Below are positions 46,024 through 55,887 of a DNA stretch of 64,000 nt, piece after piece. Both the position numbers and the translations under genes were made by a program. Where the stretch lies: contig NZ_RWJF01000001.1 of assembly GCF_003970925.1 (NCBI RefSeq), positions 1,296,501 to 1,360,500 on the forward strand. The letters are read 5' to 3'. The stretch's first letter is position 1, and each line of letters begins with the position of its first letter. The stretch is from Sphingomonas ginkgonis (GTDB lineage: Bacteria > Pseudomonadota > Alphaproteobacteria > Sphingomonadales > Sphingomonadaceae). The notes beneath the pieces were generated by a model. The model saw only the letters and a program-made list of their open reading frames with translations, was not told where the DNA came from and ran no database searches.

Positions 46024-46512
46024 CTAGCGGCGAGGGCGACGGCGGGCAAGGCGGTGCGCGAGGTGACGCGCGGTCAGGCCGCCGCGCAGCCGCCAGCCGG
46101 GCGCGATCGCCGCGAGTGGATCGAGCATGAAGGGTCGGGTCTCGAGCGCCTGGTGAGGAATGACGAGACGGCGGCTGGCGTGCCGTCCGCCGTCCCAGGC
46201 GAGCAGGTCGAGGTCGAGCACACGCGGGCCCCAGCGCCTGCCCGGCCGGCGCCCGAAGTCGCGCTCGATCGCCTTCAGCGCCGCCAGCATCGGCTCGGGC
46301 GCGAGCGCGCTCTCGACCAGGGCCACGGCGTTGGCGAAGTCACGGCCCGCGCCGCCGGCGGCCGGGTTGAGGATGATCGGGGAGGCATCGAACAGCGTGA
46401 ACAGCCGGTCGAGTTCGGCAACCGCGGCGGCGACCACGCCGGGGGGGCGGCCATGCCGGCCGTGCGGACGATTCGAGCCGATTGCGACCGCGTAGAAGTG
46501 CTGCACCGACAA
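46024..46512 (-). CDS. folK: 2-amino-4-hydroxy-6-hydroxymethyldihydropteridine pyrophosphokinase
   Basis: FolK pyrophosphorylates the pterin in folate synthesis. The 162-aa protein has the signature RWGPRVLDLDLLAWDG and IPHQALETRPFMLDPL. The start is unusual: the frame opens with TTG, and a GTG two codons later is an equally possible start; no ATG is nearby. The Arg-rich C-terminus (RLARRRPRR) is typical of high-GC relatives. Confidence 0.92.
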   Translation of the reverse strand: MSVQHFYAVAIGSNRPHGRHGRPPGVVAAAVAELDRLFTLFDASPIILNPAAGGAGRDFANAVALVESALAPEPMLAALKAIERDFGRRPGRRWGPRVLDLDLLAWDGGRHASRRLVIPHQALETRPFMLDPLAAIAPGWRLRGGLTARHLAHRLARRRPRR

Positions 46513-46592
46513 GCCGACCCATCAACCCCGTGCTGAACGAGGGGCTGCCTTTCCTGCGGCGCTGCTAGGCAAAGGACAGGGCTTCGACAAGC

Positions 46593-47279
46593 TTGGCTCG
46601 GCCGGTAAGAAAGGGCGTGGACAAGAGCTTCTCCTCCCCCGTTCCGCAGGCCGAGGCGCCGCGCGACTGCCCTTTGTGCCCGCGGCTGGTCCAGTTTCGT
46701 CACGAATGCCGGGCCGAGCATCCCGCCTGGTGGAACGCGCCGGTGCCCGCCTTTGGCGATTCCGCGGCCTGGCTGGCGGTGGTCGGGCTGGCGCCGGGCA
46801 AGCATGGCGCGAACCGGACCGGGCGACCGTTCACCGGCGACTTCGCGGGCGAGCTGCTATACGCGACGCTGTTGAAGTTCGGGCTCGCGGAGGGAGATTA
46901 CGGCGCCGATCCCACCGACGATCTGCGGCTCACGGGCGCGGTGATCCTGAACGCGGTGAAATGCCTGCCGCCGCAGAACAAGACGCTTCCGGCGGAGGAG
47001 GCGAATTGCCGGCCCTTCCTGATGGAGGCGATCGCGGGATTGCCGAAGTTGAGCAGCTTCGTCGCGCTCGGCAAGGTGGCGCATGACACGCTGTGCCGGA
47101 GTTTTGGCGTGCCCCTCGCCAAGGCCAAGTTCGCGCATGGGGCGGAGCACGCGCTGCCGGGTGGCCTGACCCTCTTCGACAGCTATCATTGCAGCCGCTA
47201 TAACCAGAACACCGGGCGGCTGAACGCGCCGATGTTCGAGGCGGTGTTCGCGAAGGCGCTGAGCCGATCGCGTGGCTGA
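46593..47279 (+). CDS. Family 5-type uracil-DNA glycosylase (UdgB-like)
   Basis: The 228-aa repair enzyme has CPLCPRL near residue 27, the active-site segment GLAPGKHGANRTGRPFTGD, NAVKCLPPQNK and the His motif HCSRYNQNTGRL. These features fit the iron-sulfur family 5 (UDGb) uracil/hypoxanthine glycosylases. The start is uncertain: TTG 46593 or GTG 46617, with no good ATG. Its stop overlaps the following GNAT GTG. Confidence 0.88.
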   Translation: MARPVRKGVDKSFSSPVPQAEAPRDCPLCPRLVQFRHECRAEHPAWWNAPVPAFGDSAAWLAVVGLAPGKHGANRTGRPFTGDFAGELLYATLLKFGLAEGDYGADPTDDLRLTGAVILNAVKCLPPQNKTLPAEEANCRPFLMEAIAGLPKLSSFVALGKVAHDTLCRSFGVPLAKAKFAHGAEHALPGGLTLFDSYHCSRYNQNTGRLNAPMFEAVFAKALSRSRG

Positions 47280-47769
47280 GGAAATCCGCACCGCGCGGCT
47301 GCGGCTTCGTCGCGCCGTCCCCGAGGACGCCGAGCCGATGCACCGCATCATGCGGGACCCGGCCACGATGCGCTACTGGTCTAGCCTGCCGCACGAAAGC
47401 CTTCCCGTCACCCGCGAGTGGGTGGCCTCGATGATGGGCTCAGTCGGCGATCCGGCCAGCGACGACTTCATCGTCGAGCGGAATGGCGAGGTGATCGGCA
47501 AGCTTGGATGCCACCGCCTACCGGAAGTCGGGTTTCTTCTCGCTGCGGATTGCTGCGGTCAGGGCCTCGCGAGCGAGGGGTTGGCGGCCTTCATCGCGCA
47601 CCGTCGGGCAAGCGATGGAACCGAGCTCACCGCCGACACCGATCCGCGCAACGGGCCATCGATGCGGCTGCTGCAGCGCCATGGCTTTGTCGAAACCGGC
47701 CGTGCGAGCCGGACCTGGCTGATCGGCACCGAGTGGTGCGACAGCATCTATTGGCGGTTGATGCTCTAG
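47272..47769 (+). CDS. GNAT family acetyltransferase, RimJ-like
   Basis: The 165-aa protein starts at a GTG inside the end of the preceding gene. It has the Acetyltransf_3 pattern: TARLRLRRAVPEDAE at the start, a motif A with CCGQGLASEGLAAF, and NGPSMRLLQRHGFVETG. The substrate is unknown; RimJ/RimL-type N-terminal acetylation is one possibility. It overlaps the convergent aguB by 4 bp. Confidence 0.87.
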   Translation: MAEEIRTARLRLRRAVPEDAEPMHRIMRDPATMRYWSSLPHESLPVTREWVASMMGSVGDPASDDFIVERNGEVIGKLGCHRLPEVGFLLAADCCGQGLASEGLAAFIAHRRASDGTELTADTDPRNGPSMRLLQRHGFVETGRASRTWLIGTEWCDSIYWRLML

Positions 47770-48617
47770 ATGTCCTGCGTGAGCCGACCGTAGAGTTCCG
47801 GGCGGCGGTCGCGGAAGAAGCCGAAGGCGGCGCGGTGGCGCTTGGCCTGATCAAGGTCGAGGGTAGCGACGAGAACCCCGGTCTCGTTCGCGCTGAACTC
47901 TGCCTGGATGTCGCCGCGCTCGTCGCAGATGAAGCTGTGGCCATAGAAGCGCTGGCCATGCTCGGTGCCGATGCGGTTGGCGGCGACGACGGGCACGACG
48001 TTGCTGACTGCATGTCCGATCATCGCTCGCCGCCAGAGGCGCGAGGTGTCGAGGTCGGGGTCGTGCGGCTCGGTGCCGATCGCGGTCGGGTAGAAGAGGA
48101 TGTCGGCGCCCATCAGCATCATCGTGCGGGCGACCTCCGGGTACCACTGGTCCCAGCAGACGCCGACACCGAGCGTCGTACGGTCCGGACCGTCCCACAC
48201 CTTGAAGCCGGTATTGCCGGGTCGGAAGTAGAACTTCTCCTCGTAGCCCGGGCCGTCGGGGATGTGGCTCTTGCGGTAGTTGCCGACGATCGCCCCGTCC
48301 GGGCCGATCATGGCAAGGCTGTTGTAGTGGTGCGGCCCGTCCAGCTCGAAATAGCTGGTCGGAATCCAGATCTTCAGCTCCGCGGCGAGCGCCTGCATCG
48401 CGAGGACGCTGGGATGCTCGTGCGTCCGGCGCGCGGTCGCGAACAGGCCCTCGTCCTCGACCCGGCAGAAATAGGGTCCCTCGAACAGCTCGGGCGGAAG
48501 AACGACCTCCGCGCCCTTGCGCGCCGCCTCGCGGACAAGGTCGGACACGTTGCGGATGTTCTCGGACGTGTCCTCGCCGAAGGCGAGCTGGATGGCGGCG
48601 ACGGTGATGCTGGTCAT
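47766..48617 (-). CDS. aguB: N-carbamoylputrescine amidase AguB
   Basis: This 283-aa nitrilase-superfamily enzyme hydrolyses N-carbamoylputrescine to putrescine. The catalytic triad is visible as Glu in LPPELFEGPYF, Lys in YRKSHIPDGPGY and Cys in GVCWDQWYPE. Overall similarity to plant-type AguB is strong. It follows aguA, which makes its substrate, on the same strand. Confidence 0.95.
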   Translation of the reverse strand: MTSITVAAIQLAFGEDTSENIRNVSDLVREAARKGAEVVLPPELFEGPYFCRVEDEGLFATARRTHEHPSVLAMQALAAELKIWIPTSYFELDGPHHYNSLAMIGPDGAIVGNYRKSHIPDGPGYEEKFYFRPGNTGFKVWDGPDRTTLGVGVCWDQWYPEVARTMMLMGADILFYPTAIGTEPHDPDLDTSRLWRRAMIGHAVSNVVPVVAANRIGTEHGQRFYGHSFICDERGDIQAEFSANETGVLVATLDLDQAKRHRAAFGFFRDRRPELYGRLTQDI

Positions 48618-48653
48618 GAGCGCGATCTAGTGGCTGCCGGGGACGATTGCGAG

Positions 48654-49628
48654 CTAGGCGGGGATCTGCTGGCTGATGCAGTGGAAGCTGCCGCCACCGG
48701 TGAGGATATGGTCGGCGCGGAGGCCAACGGCCTCGCGGCCCGGGAACAGCGCTCCAATGGCGCGAACGGCCGCCTCGTCCTGTTCGCTCCCGTAGAGCGG
48801 AACAACCACCGCCGCGTTGCCGATGTAGAAGTTCATGTAGCTCGCCGGGACGGCCTCGCCGTCGACTTCGATCCGGCCGGGCGAGGGCAGGGCGACAAGC
48901 TGCACGCCGGCCGCGCGCAGCCTCGCCGCGGCGTCGGCATAGACAGCGGCGTTGGGGTCGTCGGCGGCGGAATCCGGAAGCGCCACCGTGCCGGGCGCCA
49001 CGAAGCGGGCGAGGTTGTCGACATGGCCGTCGGTATGGTCGTTGGCGAGGCCCTCGCCGAGCCAGACCACGCGATCGAAGCCGAGGTCCTCGGCCAGCTT
49101 GCGCTCGACGTCGCGCCGGGACAGGCCCGGATTGCGGTTCTCGTTGAGCAGGCACTGCTCGGTGGTGACGGCCAGCCCGGTCCCGTCTCCGTCCACCGCG
49201 CCGCCCTCGAGGATCCAGCCTGCCTTGCTGTAGGGCAGCGCCGCGGAACGGGCGAGACGCTCGCCAATGCTGTCGTCGCCGGGGAGGTCGTACTTGCCGC
49301 CCCAGCCGTTGAAGCCGAAGCCGCGCGCCCGTCGCTTTCCGCCGCTGCCGAGCAGGATCGGCCCCGTGTCGCGCAGCCAGATGTCGCCGAACGGCTCGAC
49401 GATGACCGTGGCGAAGGGCGCCAGGCGCCGCGCCGCGGCGGCGGCAGCCTCATCGGCCGCGACCAGCCTGACGTCTTCCCCCTGGCCGCCGGCATGGACG
49501 GCGGCGGCGAAGGCGGCGACCTCCGCCTGCGCCGGCGCGAGATCGTCAAGCCAGAGGTCGGCGGCGCTTGGAAAACCGATCCACACGGCTTCGTGCGGCG
49601 CCCATTCGGGCAGGGGAGCTTGGGTCAT
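48654..49628 (-). CDS. aguA: Agmatine deiminase AguA
   Basis: The 324-aa enzyme converts agmatine to N-carbamoylputrescine. Motifs are WLRDTGPI, EGGAVDGDGTGL, NDHTDGHVDN and the catalytic C317 in GGGSFHCISQQ. I start at MTQAPLPEW. Together with aguB 36 bp downstream it forms a two-gene putrescine pathway. No arginine decarboxylase is in this window. Confidence 0.95.
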   Translation of the reverse strand: MTQAPLPEWAPHEAVWIGFPSAADLWLDDLAPAQAEVAAFAAAVHAGGQGEDVRLVAADEAAAAAARRLAPFATVIVEPFGDIWLRDTGPILLGSGGKRRARGFGFNGWGGKYDLPGDDSIGERLARSAALPYSKAGWILEGGAVDGDGTGLAVTTEQCLLNENRNPGLSRRDVERKLAEDLGFDRVVWLGEGLANDHTDGHVDNLARFVAPGTVALPDSAADDPNAAVYADAAARLRAAGVQLVALPSPGRIEVDGEAVPASYMNFYIGNAAVVVPLYGSEQDEAAVRAIGALFPGREAVGLRADHILTGGGSFHCISQQIPA

Positions 49629-49737
49629 GGCGGAGGCGCCTAACAGCCGCGCCGGGGCGCGCCAAGCGGGTGACTTGCCAAGTCGTTCCACAAGCGCAAA
49701 CATGGGCTTGCCGATTGGCAAAAGGGGGATCCTTGTT

Positions 49738-51729
49738 ATGCGTTGCTTACACTTGTCGGCTGCTGCACTCGCACTGGTCAGCAGCTCTTCATTACTTGCG
49801 CAGGTCGCCGCGTCGGGTATTCGGCCACTCGCGGAAGATGCCCGTGCCTTCGGCAGCCGCGAAGAGGTCAAGGGCCTCGACATCTCGCCGGACGGGACAA
49901 AGGCGGTTTATGTCGCCCCGGCCAAGGACCGCTGGTCCGCCGTGATGGTGGTCGATCTCGCCAAGGCGGACAGCCACCCGATCGCCGTCAGCAACGCCAA
50001 TCCGGAAACGCTGCGCTGGTGCCGGTTTGCCTCCGACACGCGGCTGGTCTGCCGGTTCACGGCGAACGTCAGCGTCAACGGCGTATTGGCGGGCTTCTCG
50101 CGACTGGTCGCGATGGATCTCGATGGCAAGAACGCGAAGGAGCTGGGCCAGCAGAACTCCTTCTACGATGCGGGGCTGCGTCAGGACGACGGGTCGATCC
50201 TCGACTGGCGGTCGGGCAGCGACGGCCAGGTCCTGATGCAGCGTTCCTACGTTCCGGAGGAGGGCAAGATCGGCACGCGCATGGTCCGGTCGCAGCAAGG
50301 CCTCGGCGTCGACCTGTTGGACACTCGGACCCTCAAGGTCACGACGATCGAGCAGCCCGCGACCGGCGTGGACGGCTACATGACCGATGGTGTGGGGCAT
50401 GTCCGCCTCAAGTCGATGGTGGAGACGCGCGGCGACTCCGGCATGCTGACCGGTCGCTACAAATATTATTATCGCGCCGATGGCAGCCGCGACTGGAAGG
50501 TGCTGGCCGACTATGTCAGCGGCGACGATTACCAGCCGCTGGCGATCGATGCGGGCCTGAACACGATCTACGTGCTCAAGAAGCTCGACGGGCGGATGGC
50601 GCTGTACCGCACCAAGCTGGACGGCAGCCTCGCCACGGAGCTGGTGGCGTCCAATCCCAAGGTCGACATCGACAATGTCATCCGGGCGGGCCGCGGGCAG
50701 AAGGTCATCGGCTACACCTACGCCGAGTCCGAGCGTTCGGCGGTCTACTTCGACCCCGAGTTCAAGGCTCTGTCGGAAGCGCTCGGCAAGACCCTGCCGA
50801 ACCTGCCGATGGTCGATTTCGCGGGCTCCAGCAGCGACGGCTCGCAGCTGCTCCTGTCGGCCGGCAGCGACAATGATCCGGGCCGCTTCTATGTCTTCAA
50901 GAAGAAGAGCCGAGAGCTCAACGAGCTGTTCGCCAGCCGCAGCGTGCTGGACGGCCGGCCACTTGCGCGGGTCAAGAGCGTGTCCTTTCCGGCGGCCGAC
51001 GGGACGATGGTGCCGGCCTATCTCACCCTGCCGGTCGGCAAGCAGGCAGCCGACCTGCCCGCGGTCGTTCTGCCGCACGGTGGCCCGAGTGCTCGTGACG
51101 AGTGGGGCTTCGACTGGCTGCCGCAGTTCCTCGCCGCGCGCGGTTACGCCGTGATCCAGCCGAATTATCGCGGCTCGGCCGGTTTCGGCGATGCCTGGCT
51201 GATGAAGAACGGCTTCCAGAGCTGGCGGACCTCGATCGGCGACATCGATGCCGCGGCCCGCTACCTGGTCACGGCCAAGATCGCCGATCCCAAGCGGCTG
51301 GCGGTCGTCGGCTGGTCCTACGGGGGCTATGCCGCGCTCCAGTCGGCGGCGACCGAGCCGACGCTCTATCGCGCGGTGGCGGCGATTGCGCCGGTCACCG
51401 ACCTTGCCGAGCTCAAGACCGACGCGGCGCAATATACCAACGCCAAGCTGGTGGAGCAGTTTGTCGGGACGGGTCCGCACATCGTCGACGGATCGCCGCT
51501 GCGCCACGCAGCCGCCATCAGCGTCCCGGTGCTGCTGGTCCATGGCGACCAGGACATCAATGTCGCGATCACGCAGAGCGACCGGATGAACGCCGCGCTG
51601 TCCGGCGCCGGCAAGAAGGTCCAGTATCTCCGCTACAAGGGGCTCGATCACCAGCTCGACGACAGCGTCGTGCGGATCGAGATGCTGACCAAGCTCGGCG
51701 AGCTGCTCGACAGCACCATCGGGCACTGA
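49738..51729 (+). CDS. Secreted S9 family prolyl oligopeptidase-like peptidase
   Basis: The 663-aa protein has a signal peptide (LSAAALALVSSSSLLAQVAA), an N-terminal beta-propeller region (about 35-410) and a C-terminal alpha/beta-hydrolase. The hydrolase has VVLPHGGPSARDEWGFDW, the serine motif VVGWSYGGYAAL, the Asp in LVHGDQDINV and the His in LDHQLDD. It is likely periplasmic. AAAAGGGGGA precedes the ATG. The gene ends at a strong bidirectional terminator shared with rpsD. Confidence 0.93.
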   Translation: MRCLHLSAAALALVSSSSLLAQVAASGIRPLAEDARAFGSREEVKGLDISPDGTKAVYVAPAKDRWSAVMVVDLAKADSHPIAVSNANPETLRWCRFASDTRLVCRFTANVSVNGVLAGFSRLVAMDLDGKNAKELGQQNSFYDAGLRQDDGSILDWRSGSDGQVLMQRSYVPEEGKIGTRMVRSQQGLGVDLLDTRTLKVTTIEQPATGVDGYMTDGVGHVRLKSMVETRGDSGMLTGRYKYYYRADGSRDWKVLADYVSGDDYQPLAIDAGLNTIYVLKKLDGRMALYRTKLDGSLATELVASNPKVDIDNVIRAGRGQKVIGYTYAESERSAVYFDPEFKALSEALGKTLPNLPMVDFAGSSSDGSQLLLSAGSDNDPGRFYVFKKKSRELNELFASRSVLDGRPLARVKSVSFPAADGTMVPAYLTLPVGKQAADLPAVVLPHGGPSARDEWGFDWLPQFLAARGYAVIQPNYRGSAGFGDAWLMKNGFQSWRTSIGDIDAAARYLVTAKIADPKRLAVVGWSYGGYAALQSAATEPTLYRAVAAIAPVTDLAELKTDAAQYTNAKLVEQFVGTGPHIVDGSPLRHAAAISVPVLLVHGDQDINVAITQSDRMNAALSGAGKKVQYLRYKGLDHQLDDSVVRIEMLTKLGELLDSTIGH

Positions 51730-51736
51730 CACGAAA

Positions 51737-51766
51737 AAGGGGGCGGCTCCCGCGAGCCGCCCCCTT
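51737..51766. terminator. Bidirectional terminator between the S9 peptidase and rpsD
   Basis: A perfect 13-bp stem (core GGGGGCGGCTC/GAGCCGCCCCC, 51739-51749 with 51754-51764, plus two flanking A-T pairs) closes a 4-nt loop. TTCTTT follows on the plus strand, and the minus strand gives CTTTTTCG. It can serve both convergent genes. Confidence 0.85.
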
Positions 51767-51791
51767 CTTTGGCTTCAGCCTCTCAGCTTGA

Positions 51792-52406
51792 TCAGCGCGA
51801 GTAGAACTCGACGACCAGGTTCGGCTCCATGCGGACGGGGTAGGGCACCTCGTCGAGCGTCGGAACGCGGTTGAAGCTGACCTTGGCGGCGCCGTCCGCG
51901 ACGACATAATCGGGAACGTCGCGCTCGGCCAGGCTCTGCGCCTCGAGCACCAGCGCCATTTCCTGCGCCTTAGAGCCGAGCTCGATCAGGTCCCCGACGT
52001 TCACCCGGCGCGAGGCGATGTTGCACTTCACCCCGTTGACGCGGATGTGACCGTGGCTGACCAGCTGGCGCGCGGCCCAGATCGTCGGCGCGAACTTGGC
52101 GCGGTAGACGACCATGTCGAGCCGGCGCTCGAGCAGCCCGATGAGGTTCTGCGACGCGTCGCCCTTCATCTTGCTCGCCTCGAAGAAGGTCCGCTTGAAC
52201 TGCTTCTCGGTGATGTCGCCGTAATAGCCCTTGAGCTTCTGCTTGGCCCGCAGCTGCAGGCCGAAGTCGCTCATCTTGCCCTTGCGGCGCTGGCCGTGCT
52301 GGCCGGGGCCGTACTCGCGGCGGTTGACCGGGCTCTTCGGACGACCGAAGACGTTCTCGCCCATCCGCCGATCAAGCTTGTACTTGGCGCTGCTGCGCTT
52401 AGACAT
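51792..52406 (-). CDS. rpsD: 30S ribosomal protein S4
   Basis: The 204-aa protein begins [38 protein letters not shown] and has the S4 RNA-binding domain ([31 protein letters not shown]). It lacks the N-terminal zinc cysteines, as in other alphaproteobacteria. It nucleates small-subunit assembly and stands alone on the minus strand, outside any alpha operon. Confidence 0.98.
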   Translation of the reverse strand: MSKRSSAKYKLDRRMGENVFGRPKSPVNRREYGPGQHGQRRKGKMSDFGLQLRAKQKLKGYYGDITEKQFKRTFFEASKMKGDASQNLIGLLERRLDMVVYRAKFAPTIWAARQLVSHGHIRVNGVKCNIASRRVNVGDLIELGSKAQEMALVLEAQSLAERDVPDYVVADGAAKVSFNRVPTLDEVPYPVRMEPNLVVEFYSR

Positions 52407-52571
52407 GAATGCACTCCAATTGCGTTGTCAAACTGCCCGGAACCGCGCTGCTCCGACCACCAGGGATCAGACAGGGCCACCGCTTCACCGGACGTGCGGG
52501 GCCAATTGCGAAGGCGCGCCACTAGCCGCAGGGCTTGCTCAGGTCAAGGTTGCGCGGGCATGGGGCGCGCC

Positions 52572-52883
52572 ATGACCGATGTGCTTTCCCCCGAAATCTG
52601 CCGAACCATGACCGAGGTCCGCGCCGGCGTCGACGACGTCGACCGGCAGATCGTCGCCCTGATCGCCCGCCGCTTCGGCTACATGGACGCGGCGGCGCGG
52701 ATCAAGCTGGACCGCGGCGCCGTCCGCGACGAGGGCCGGAAGGCGGAGGTCAAGCACAGGGTGGACGCGGCGGCCGAGGCGGCTGGCATCGATCGGGCGC
52801 TGATGTCGCGCATCTACGAGGACCTGATCGAGACCAGCATCGCGTACGAACTGGCGGAGTACGACCGAACCCGCGCGGCCTAG
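52572..52883 (+). CDS. Chorismate mutase, AroQ type
   Basis: The 103-aa all-helical protein has MTEVRAGVDDVDRQIVALIARRFGYMDAAARIK and ends with IYEDLIETSIAYE, the pattern of monofunctional AroQ or PchB-like mutases (chorismate to prephenate). An ATG four codons earlier is an alternative start. Its last 4 bp overlap the convergent trmJ-like gene. Confidence 0.88.
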   Translation: MTDVLSPEICRTMTEVRAGVDDVDRQIVALIARRFGYMDAAARIKLDRGAVRDEGRKAEVKHRVDAAAEAAGIDRALMSRIYEDLIETSIAYELAEYDRTRAA

Positions 52884-53599
52884 CGCCGCCGCGGCTCGGC
52901 GATCGCGCGCAGCATCCCGCGAACGGCGTTGATCTCGCGACTCGACCAGCGCGCCTTGGTCAGGATCGTGCGGATCGTCTGCCTGGTCGCGACCGTCCGC
53001 TCGGGCGGGAAGAAATAATGGGCCGCCTCGAGATGATCTTCGAGCTGGCCGACCAGGCCGTCGAGGTCCTTCTGCGGGGCCGGCGCCTCCAGCTCCTTGG
53101 CGGGGGGCTGGGCCAGGTCGCTGCCGCGCGACCATTCGTAGGCGAGCAGGATCACCGCCTGCGCAAGGTTCAAGCTGCCGAACTCGGGGTTGATCGGCAC
53201 CGTCACGATCGCGGTGGCGAGCGCGACGTCTTCGGTCGCCAGCCCCGAGCGCTCGGGCCCGAACAGGATGGCGGCGCGGCCGCGCAGGGAGCGGATAGCG
53301 GCGGCCATCTGCTCGGGGCCGACCACCGGCATCATCAGATCGCGGCGGCGGACCGTCGACGCATAAACGGCCGAGCAGTCGGCGACCGCGTCGGCGACGC
53401 TGTCGAAGACCTCCGCCCGCCCGAGCACCACGTCGGCGCCGCTCGCCGCCGGGCCGGCCTCCGGGTTGGGCCAGCCGTCGCGCGGGGCGACCAGCCGAAG
53501 CTCCGTCAGCCCGAAGTTGAGCATCGCTCGCGCGGCCTTGCCGATGTTCTGGCCAAGCTGCGGACGGACGAGGACGATGACGGGCTTCTCGCCCGTCAC
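52880..53599 (-). CDS. trmJ: TrmJ-like RNA 2'-O-methyltransferase
   Basis: The 239-aa SPOUT enzyme starts [24 protein letters not shown] and has [10 protein letters not shown] and [16 protein letters not shown], the TrmJ/SpoU signature. A C-terminal helical region follows. TrmJ methylates position 32 of several tRNAs. It overlaps nrdR by 4 bp and ends a minus-strand rpiB-glyA-nrdR-trmJ run. Confidence 0.9.
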   Translation of the reverse strand: MTGEKPVIVLVRPQLGQNIGKAARAMLNFGLTELRLVAPRDGWPNPEAGPAASGADVVLGRAEVFDSVADAVADCSAVYASTVRRRDLMMPVVGPEQMAAAIRSLRGRAAILFGPERSGLATEDVALATAIVTVPINPEFGSLNLAQAVILLAYEWSRGSDLAQPPAKELEAPAPQKDLDGLVGQLEDHLEAAHYFFPPERTVATRQTIRTILTKARWSSREINAVRGMLRAIAEPRRR

Positions 53600-54075
53600 A
53601 GCAGCTTGTCCTGGTTCGGCGGAACGGTCTCCTTCTCGACCCGCTCGGCGATCTCGGCGAAGTCGCCCGGGTCGCTGAAGTCCTTGTAGATGCTCGCGAA
53701 GCGGATGTAGGCGACATGGTCGAGGCTCTTCAGCCCGGCCATGACCGCCTCGCCGATCTCCGCCGTCCGGACCTCGTCGCCGCGGGTCTCAAGCTGGCGC
53801 TGGACGCCCGAAACCAGCCGGTCGATCTTGTCGGCGCCGATGTCGCGCTTGCGGCAGGCATGGCCGATCGCCCGCTCCAGCTTGGCGCGATCGAACGGCT
53901 CGCGCTTGCCGTCCTTCTTGATGACGGTCAGTTCGCGCAGCTGGACCCGCTCGAAGGTGGTGAAGCGCGCGCCGCAACCCTCGCACTGACGGCGACGGCG
54001 GATCGCCGCCGCGTCTTCCGACGGGCGGCTGTCCTTCACCTGGCTATTCTCGTGGGCGCAGAAGGGGCAGCGCAT
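53596..54075 (-). CDS. nrdR: Transcriptional repressor NrdR
   Basis: NrdR represses ribonucleotide reductase genes in response to nucleotides. The 159-aa protein has the zinc ribbon cysteines C3, C6, C31 and C34 and an ATP-cone domain ([20 protein letters not shown]). The ATG overlaps the glyA stop by one base (TGATG), a frequent alphaproteobacterial glyA-nrdR pairing. Confidence 0.97.
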   Translation of the reverse strand: MRCPFCAHENSQVKDSRPSEDAAAIRRRRQCEGCGARFTTFERVQLRELTVIKKDGKREPFDRAKLERAIGHACRKRDIGADKIDRLVSGVQRQLETRGDEVRTAEIGEAVMAGLKSLDHVAYIRFASIYKDFSDPGDFAEIAERVEKETVPPNQDKLL

Positions 54076-55379
54076 CAGCTATAGATAGGGAAGCGCGCGC
54101 ACAGGTCACGGACGCGGGCGTTCACGGCCTGCTCCACCGCGGCATTGCCCTCGAGGCCGCTGGCCTTGAGGCCGTCGAGCACGTCGGCGACCATGTCCGC
54201 GATCTGCGAGAATTCCTGTTCGCCGAAGCCGCGAGTGGTGCCGGCCGGCGAGCCGACGCGGATGCCGCTGGTCTGCACCGGCGGCAGCGGATCGAACGGA
54301 ACGCCGTTCTTGTTGCAGGTGATGCCGGCACGCTCGAGGCTCTCGTCGGCGTCCTTGCCGGTGATCCCGAGCGGGCGAAGGTCGACCAGCGCGAGATGGG
54401 TGTCGGTCCCGCCCGCGACGAGATCGGCACCGCGCTCCTTCAGCCGGTTGGCAAGCGTGCGGGCGTTGCGGACCACCGCCTGCGCATAGGTCTTGAACTC
54501 GGGCTGCAGTGCCTCGCCGAAGGACACCGCCTTGGCCGCGATGACGTGCATCAGCGGACCGCCCTGAAGGCCGGGGAAGACGGCCGAGTTGATCTTCTTG
54601 GCGATGCCCTCGTCGTCGGTCAGCACCATGCCGCCGCGCGGGCCGCGGAGTGTCTTGTGGGTGGTGGTGGTGACGACGTGGGCGTGGCCGAACGGCGTTG
54701 GGTGCTCGCCCGCGGCGACGAGCCCGGCGAAGTGCGCCATGTCGACCATCAGCACGGCCCCGACGCTGTCCGCGATGGCGCGGAAGCGGGCGAAGTCGAG
54801 GTGACGCGGATAGGCCGAGCCACCGGCGATGATCAGCTTGGGCTGATGCTCGGCGGCGAGGCGCTCGACCTCGTCGAAATCGACGAGGTGATCGTCGTGG
54901 CGGACGCCGTACTGGACTGCGTTGAACCACTTGCCGGACTGGGCAGGCGGGGCGCCGTGGGTGAGGTGGCCGCCGGCGGCGAGGCTCATTCCGAGGATGG
55001 TGTCGCCGGGCTTGAGCAGCGCCATCATCACCGCGCCGTTGGCCTGCGCGCCCGAGTGCGGCTGGACGTTGGCGAAGCCGCAGCCGAACAGCTGCTTGGC
55101 GCGGTCGATCGCGAGCTGCTCCACCGCGTCGGAGGGCGCGCAGCCCTGATAGTAGCGGCGGCCCGGATAGCCTTCCGCATATTTGTTGGTGAGCACCGAG
55201 CCCTGCGCCTCCAGCACGGCCCTGGAGACGATGTTCTCCGACGCGATCAGCTCGATCTGGGTCTGCTCGCGGGTGAGTTCGCTGAGGACCGCCTCGGCGA
55301 CCGCCCGGTCGGCGTCGGCGAGACTGCGGGTGAAGAAGCCGTCGGGCTGGACGTCGTTCAAGTTCGCGGCGGTGGCCAT
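54075..55379 (-). CDS. glyA: Serine hydroxymethyltransferase
   Basis: GlyA interconverts serine and glycine with tetrahydrofolate. The 434-aa PLP enzyme has [25 protein letters not shown], the PLP lysine in [16 protein letters not shown], and [15 protein letters not shown] start at [11 protein letters not shown]; its ATG overlaps the rpiB stop by one base. It complements the gcv operon in one-carbon metabolism. Confidence 0.98.
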   Translation of the reverse strand: MATAANLNDVQPDGFFTRSLADADRAVAEAVLSELTREQTQIELIASENIVSRAVLEAQGSVLTNKYAEGYPGRRYYQGCAPSDAVEQLAIDRAKQLFGCGFANVQPHSGAQANGAVMMALLKPGDTILGMSLAAGGHLTHGAPPAQSGKWFNAVQYGVRHDDHLVDFDEVERLAAEHQPKLIIAGGSAYPRHLDFARFRAIADSVGAVLMVDMAHFAGLVAAGEHPTPFGHAHVVTTTTHKTLRGPRGGMVLTDDEGIAKKINSAVFPGLQGGPLMHVIAAKAVSFGEALQPEFKTYAQAVVRNARTLANRLKERGADLVAGGTDTHLALVDLRPLGITGKDADESLERAGITCNKNGVPFDPLPPVQTSGIRVGSPAGTTRGFGEQEFSQIADMVADVLDGLKASGLEGNAAVEQAVNARVRDLCARFPIYS

Positions 55380-55825
55380 CAGTCGCTGTCCTGAAGCTGG
55401 TGGGAAAGGAGGTCGACGCGGCGCCGGTGGCGGCCGCCTTCGAAGCCGGTGTCGAGAAAGGCAAGCACGATCGCCTTCGCCATGTCGGACCCGATCAGCC
55501 GTGCGCCGAGGGCGATCGCATTGGCGTCGTTGTGCTGGCGGGCGAGGGTGGCGGAGAGGGGGTCGTCGACGCGGGCGCAGCGGCACGCGGGATGGCGGTT
55601 GGCGGCGATCGAGATCCCGATGCCCGACCCGCAGACCGCGATCCCGCGCTCGGCACGACCGGCGGCGAGCGCCTCGGCCAGCGCGAGCCCAAACCGCGGA
55701 TAGTCGACGCTGTCGCCGCTGTGGGTGCCGAGGTCGATGGTCTCGTGGCCCGATTCGGCCAGCCAGCGCGCAAGCTCGTCCTTGAGCGGGTAGCCGGCAT
55801 GGTCGGCAGAAAGGGCGATGCGCAT
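55379..55825 (-). CDS. rpiB: Ribose 5-phosphate isomerase B
   Basis: The 148-aa enzyme has [13 protein letters not shown], the active-site C65 in [16 protein letters not shown], and [13 protein letters not shown]. It interconverts ribose 5-phosphate and ribulose 5-phosphate. It heads the coupled minus-strand run with glyA, nrdR and trmJ, with one-base overlaps between successive genes. Confidence 0.95.
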   Translation of the reverse strand: MRIALSADHAGYPLKDELARWLAESGHETIDLGTHSGDSVDYPRFGLALAEALAAGRAERGIAVCGSGIGISIAANRHPACRCARVDDPLSATLARQHNDANAIALGARLIGSDMAKAIVLAFLDTGFEGGRHRRRVDLLSHQLQDSD

Positions 55826-55887
55826 GGGTGAGCCTCTAGCGCTGTCCGCGCCCGGACGCCACCGGGCGAGGGGGTGAATGTCTGTCC

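Noticed and set aside
47418..49643. 741-codon plus-strand frame over aguB and aguA
   Set aside because: It is a shadow of two well-supported enzymes, and no domain is visible.
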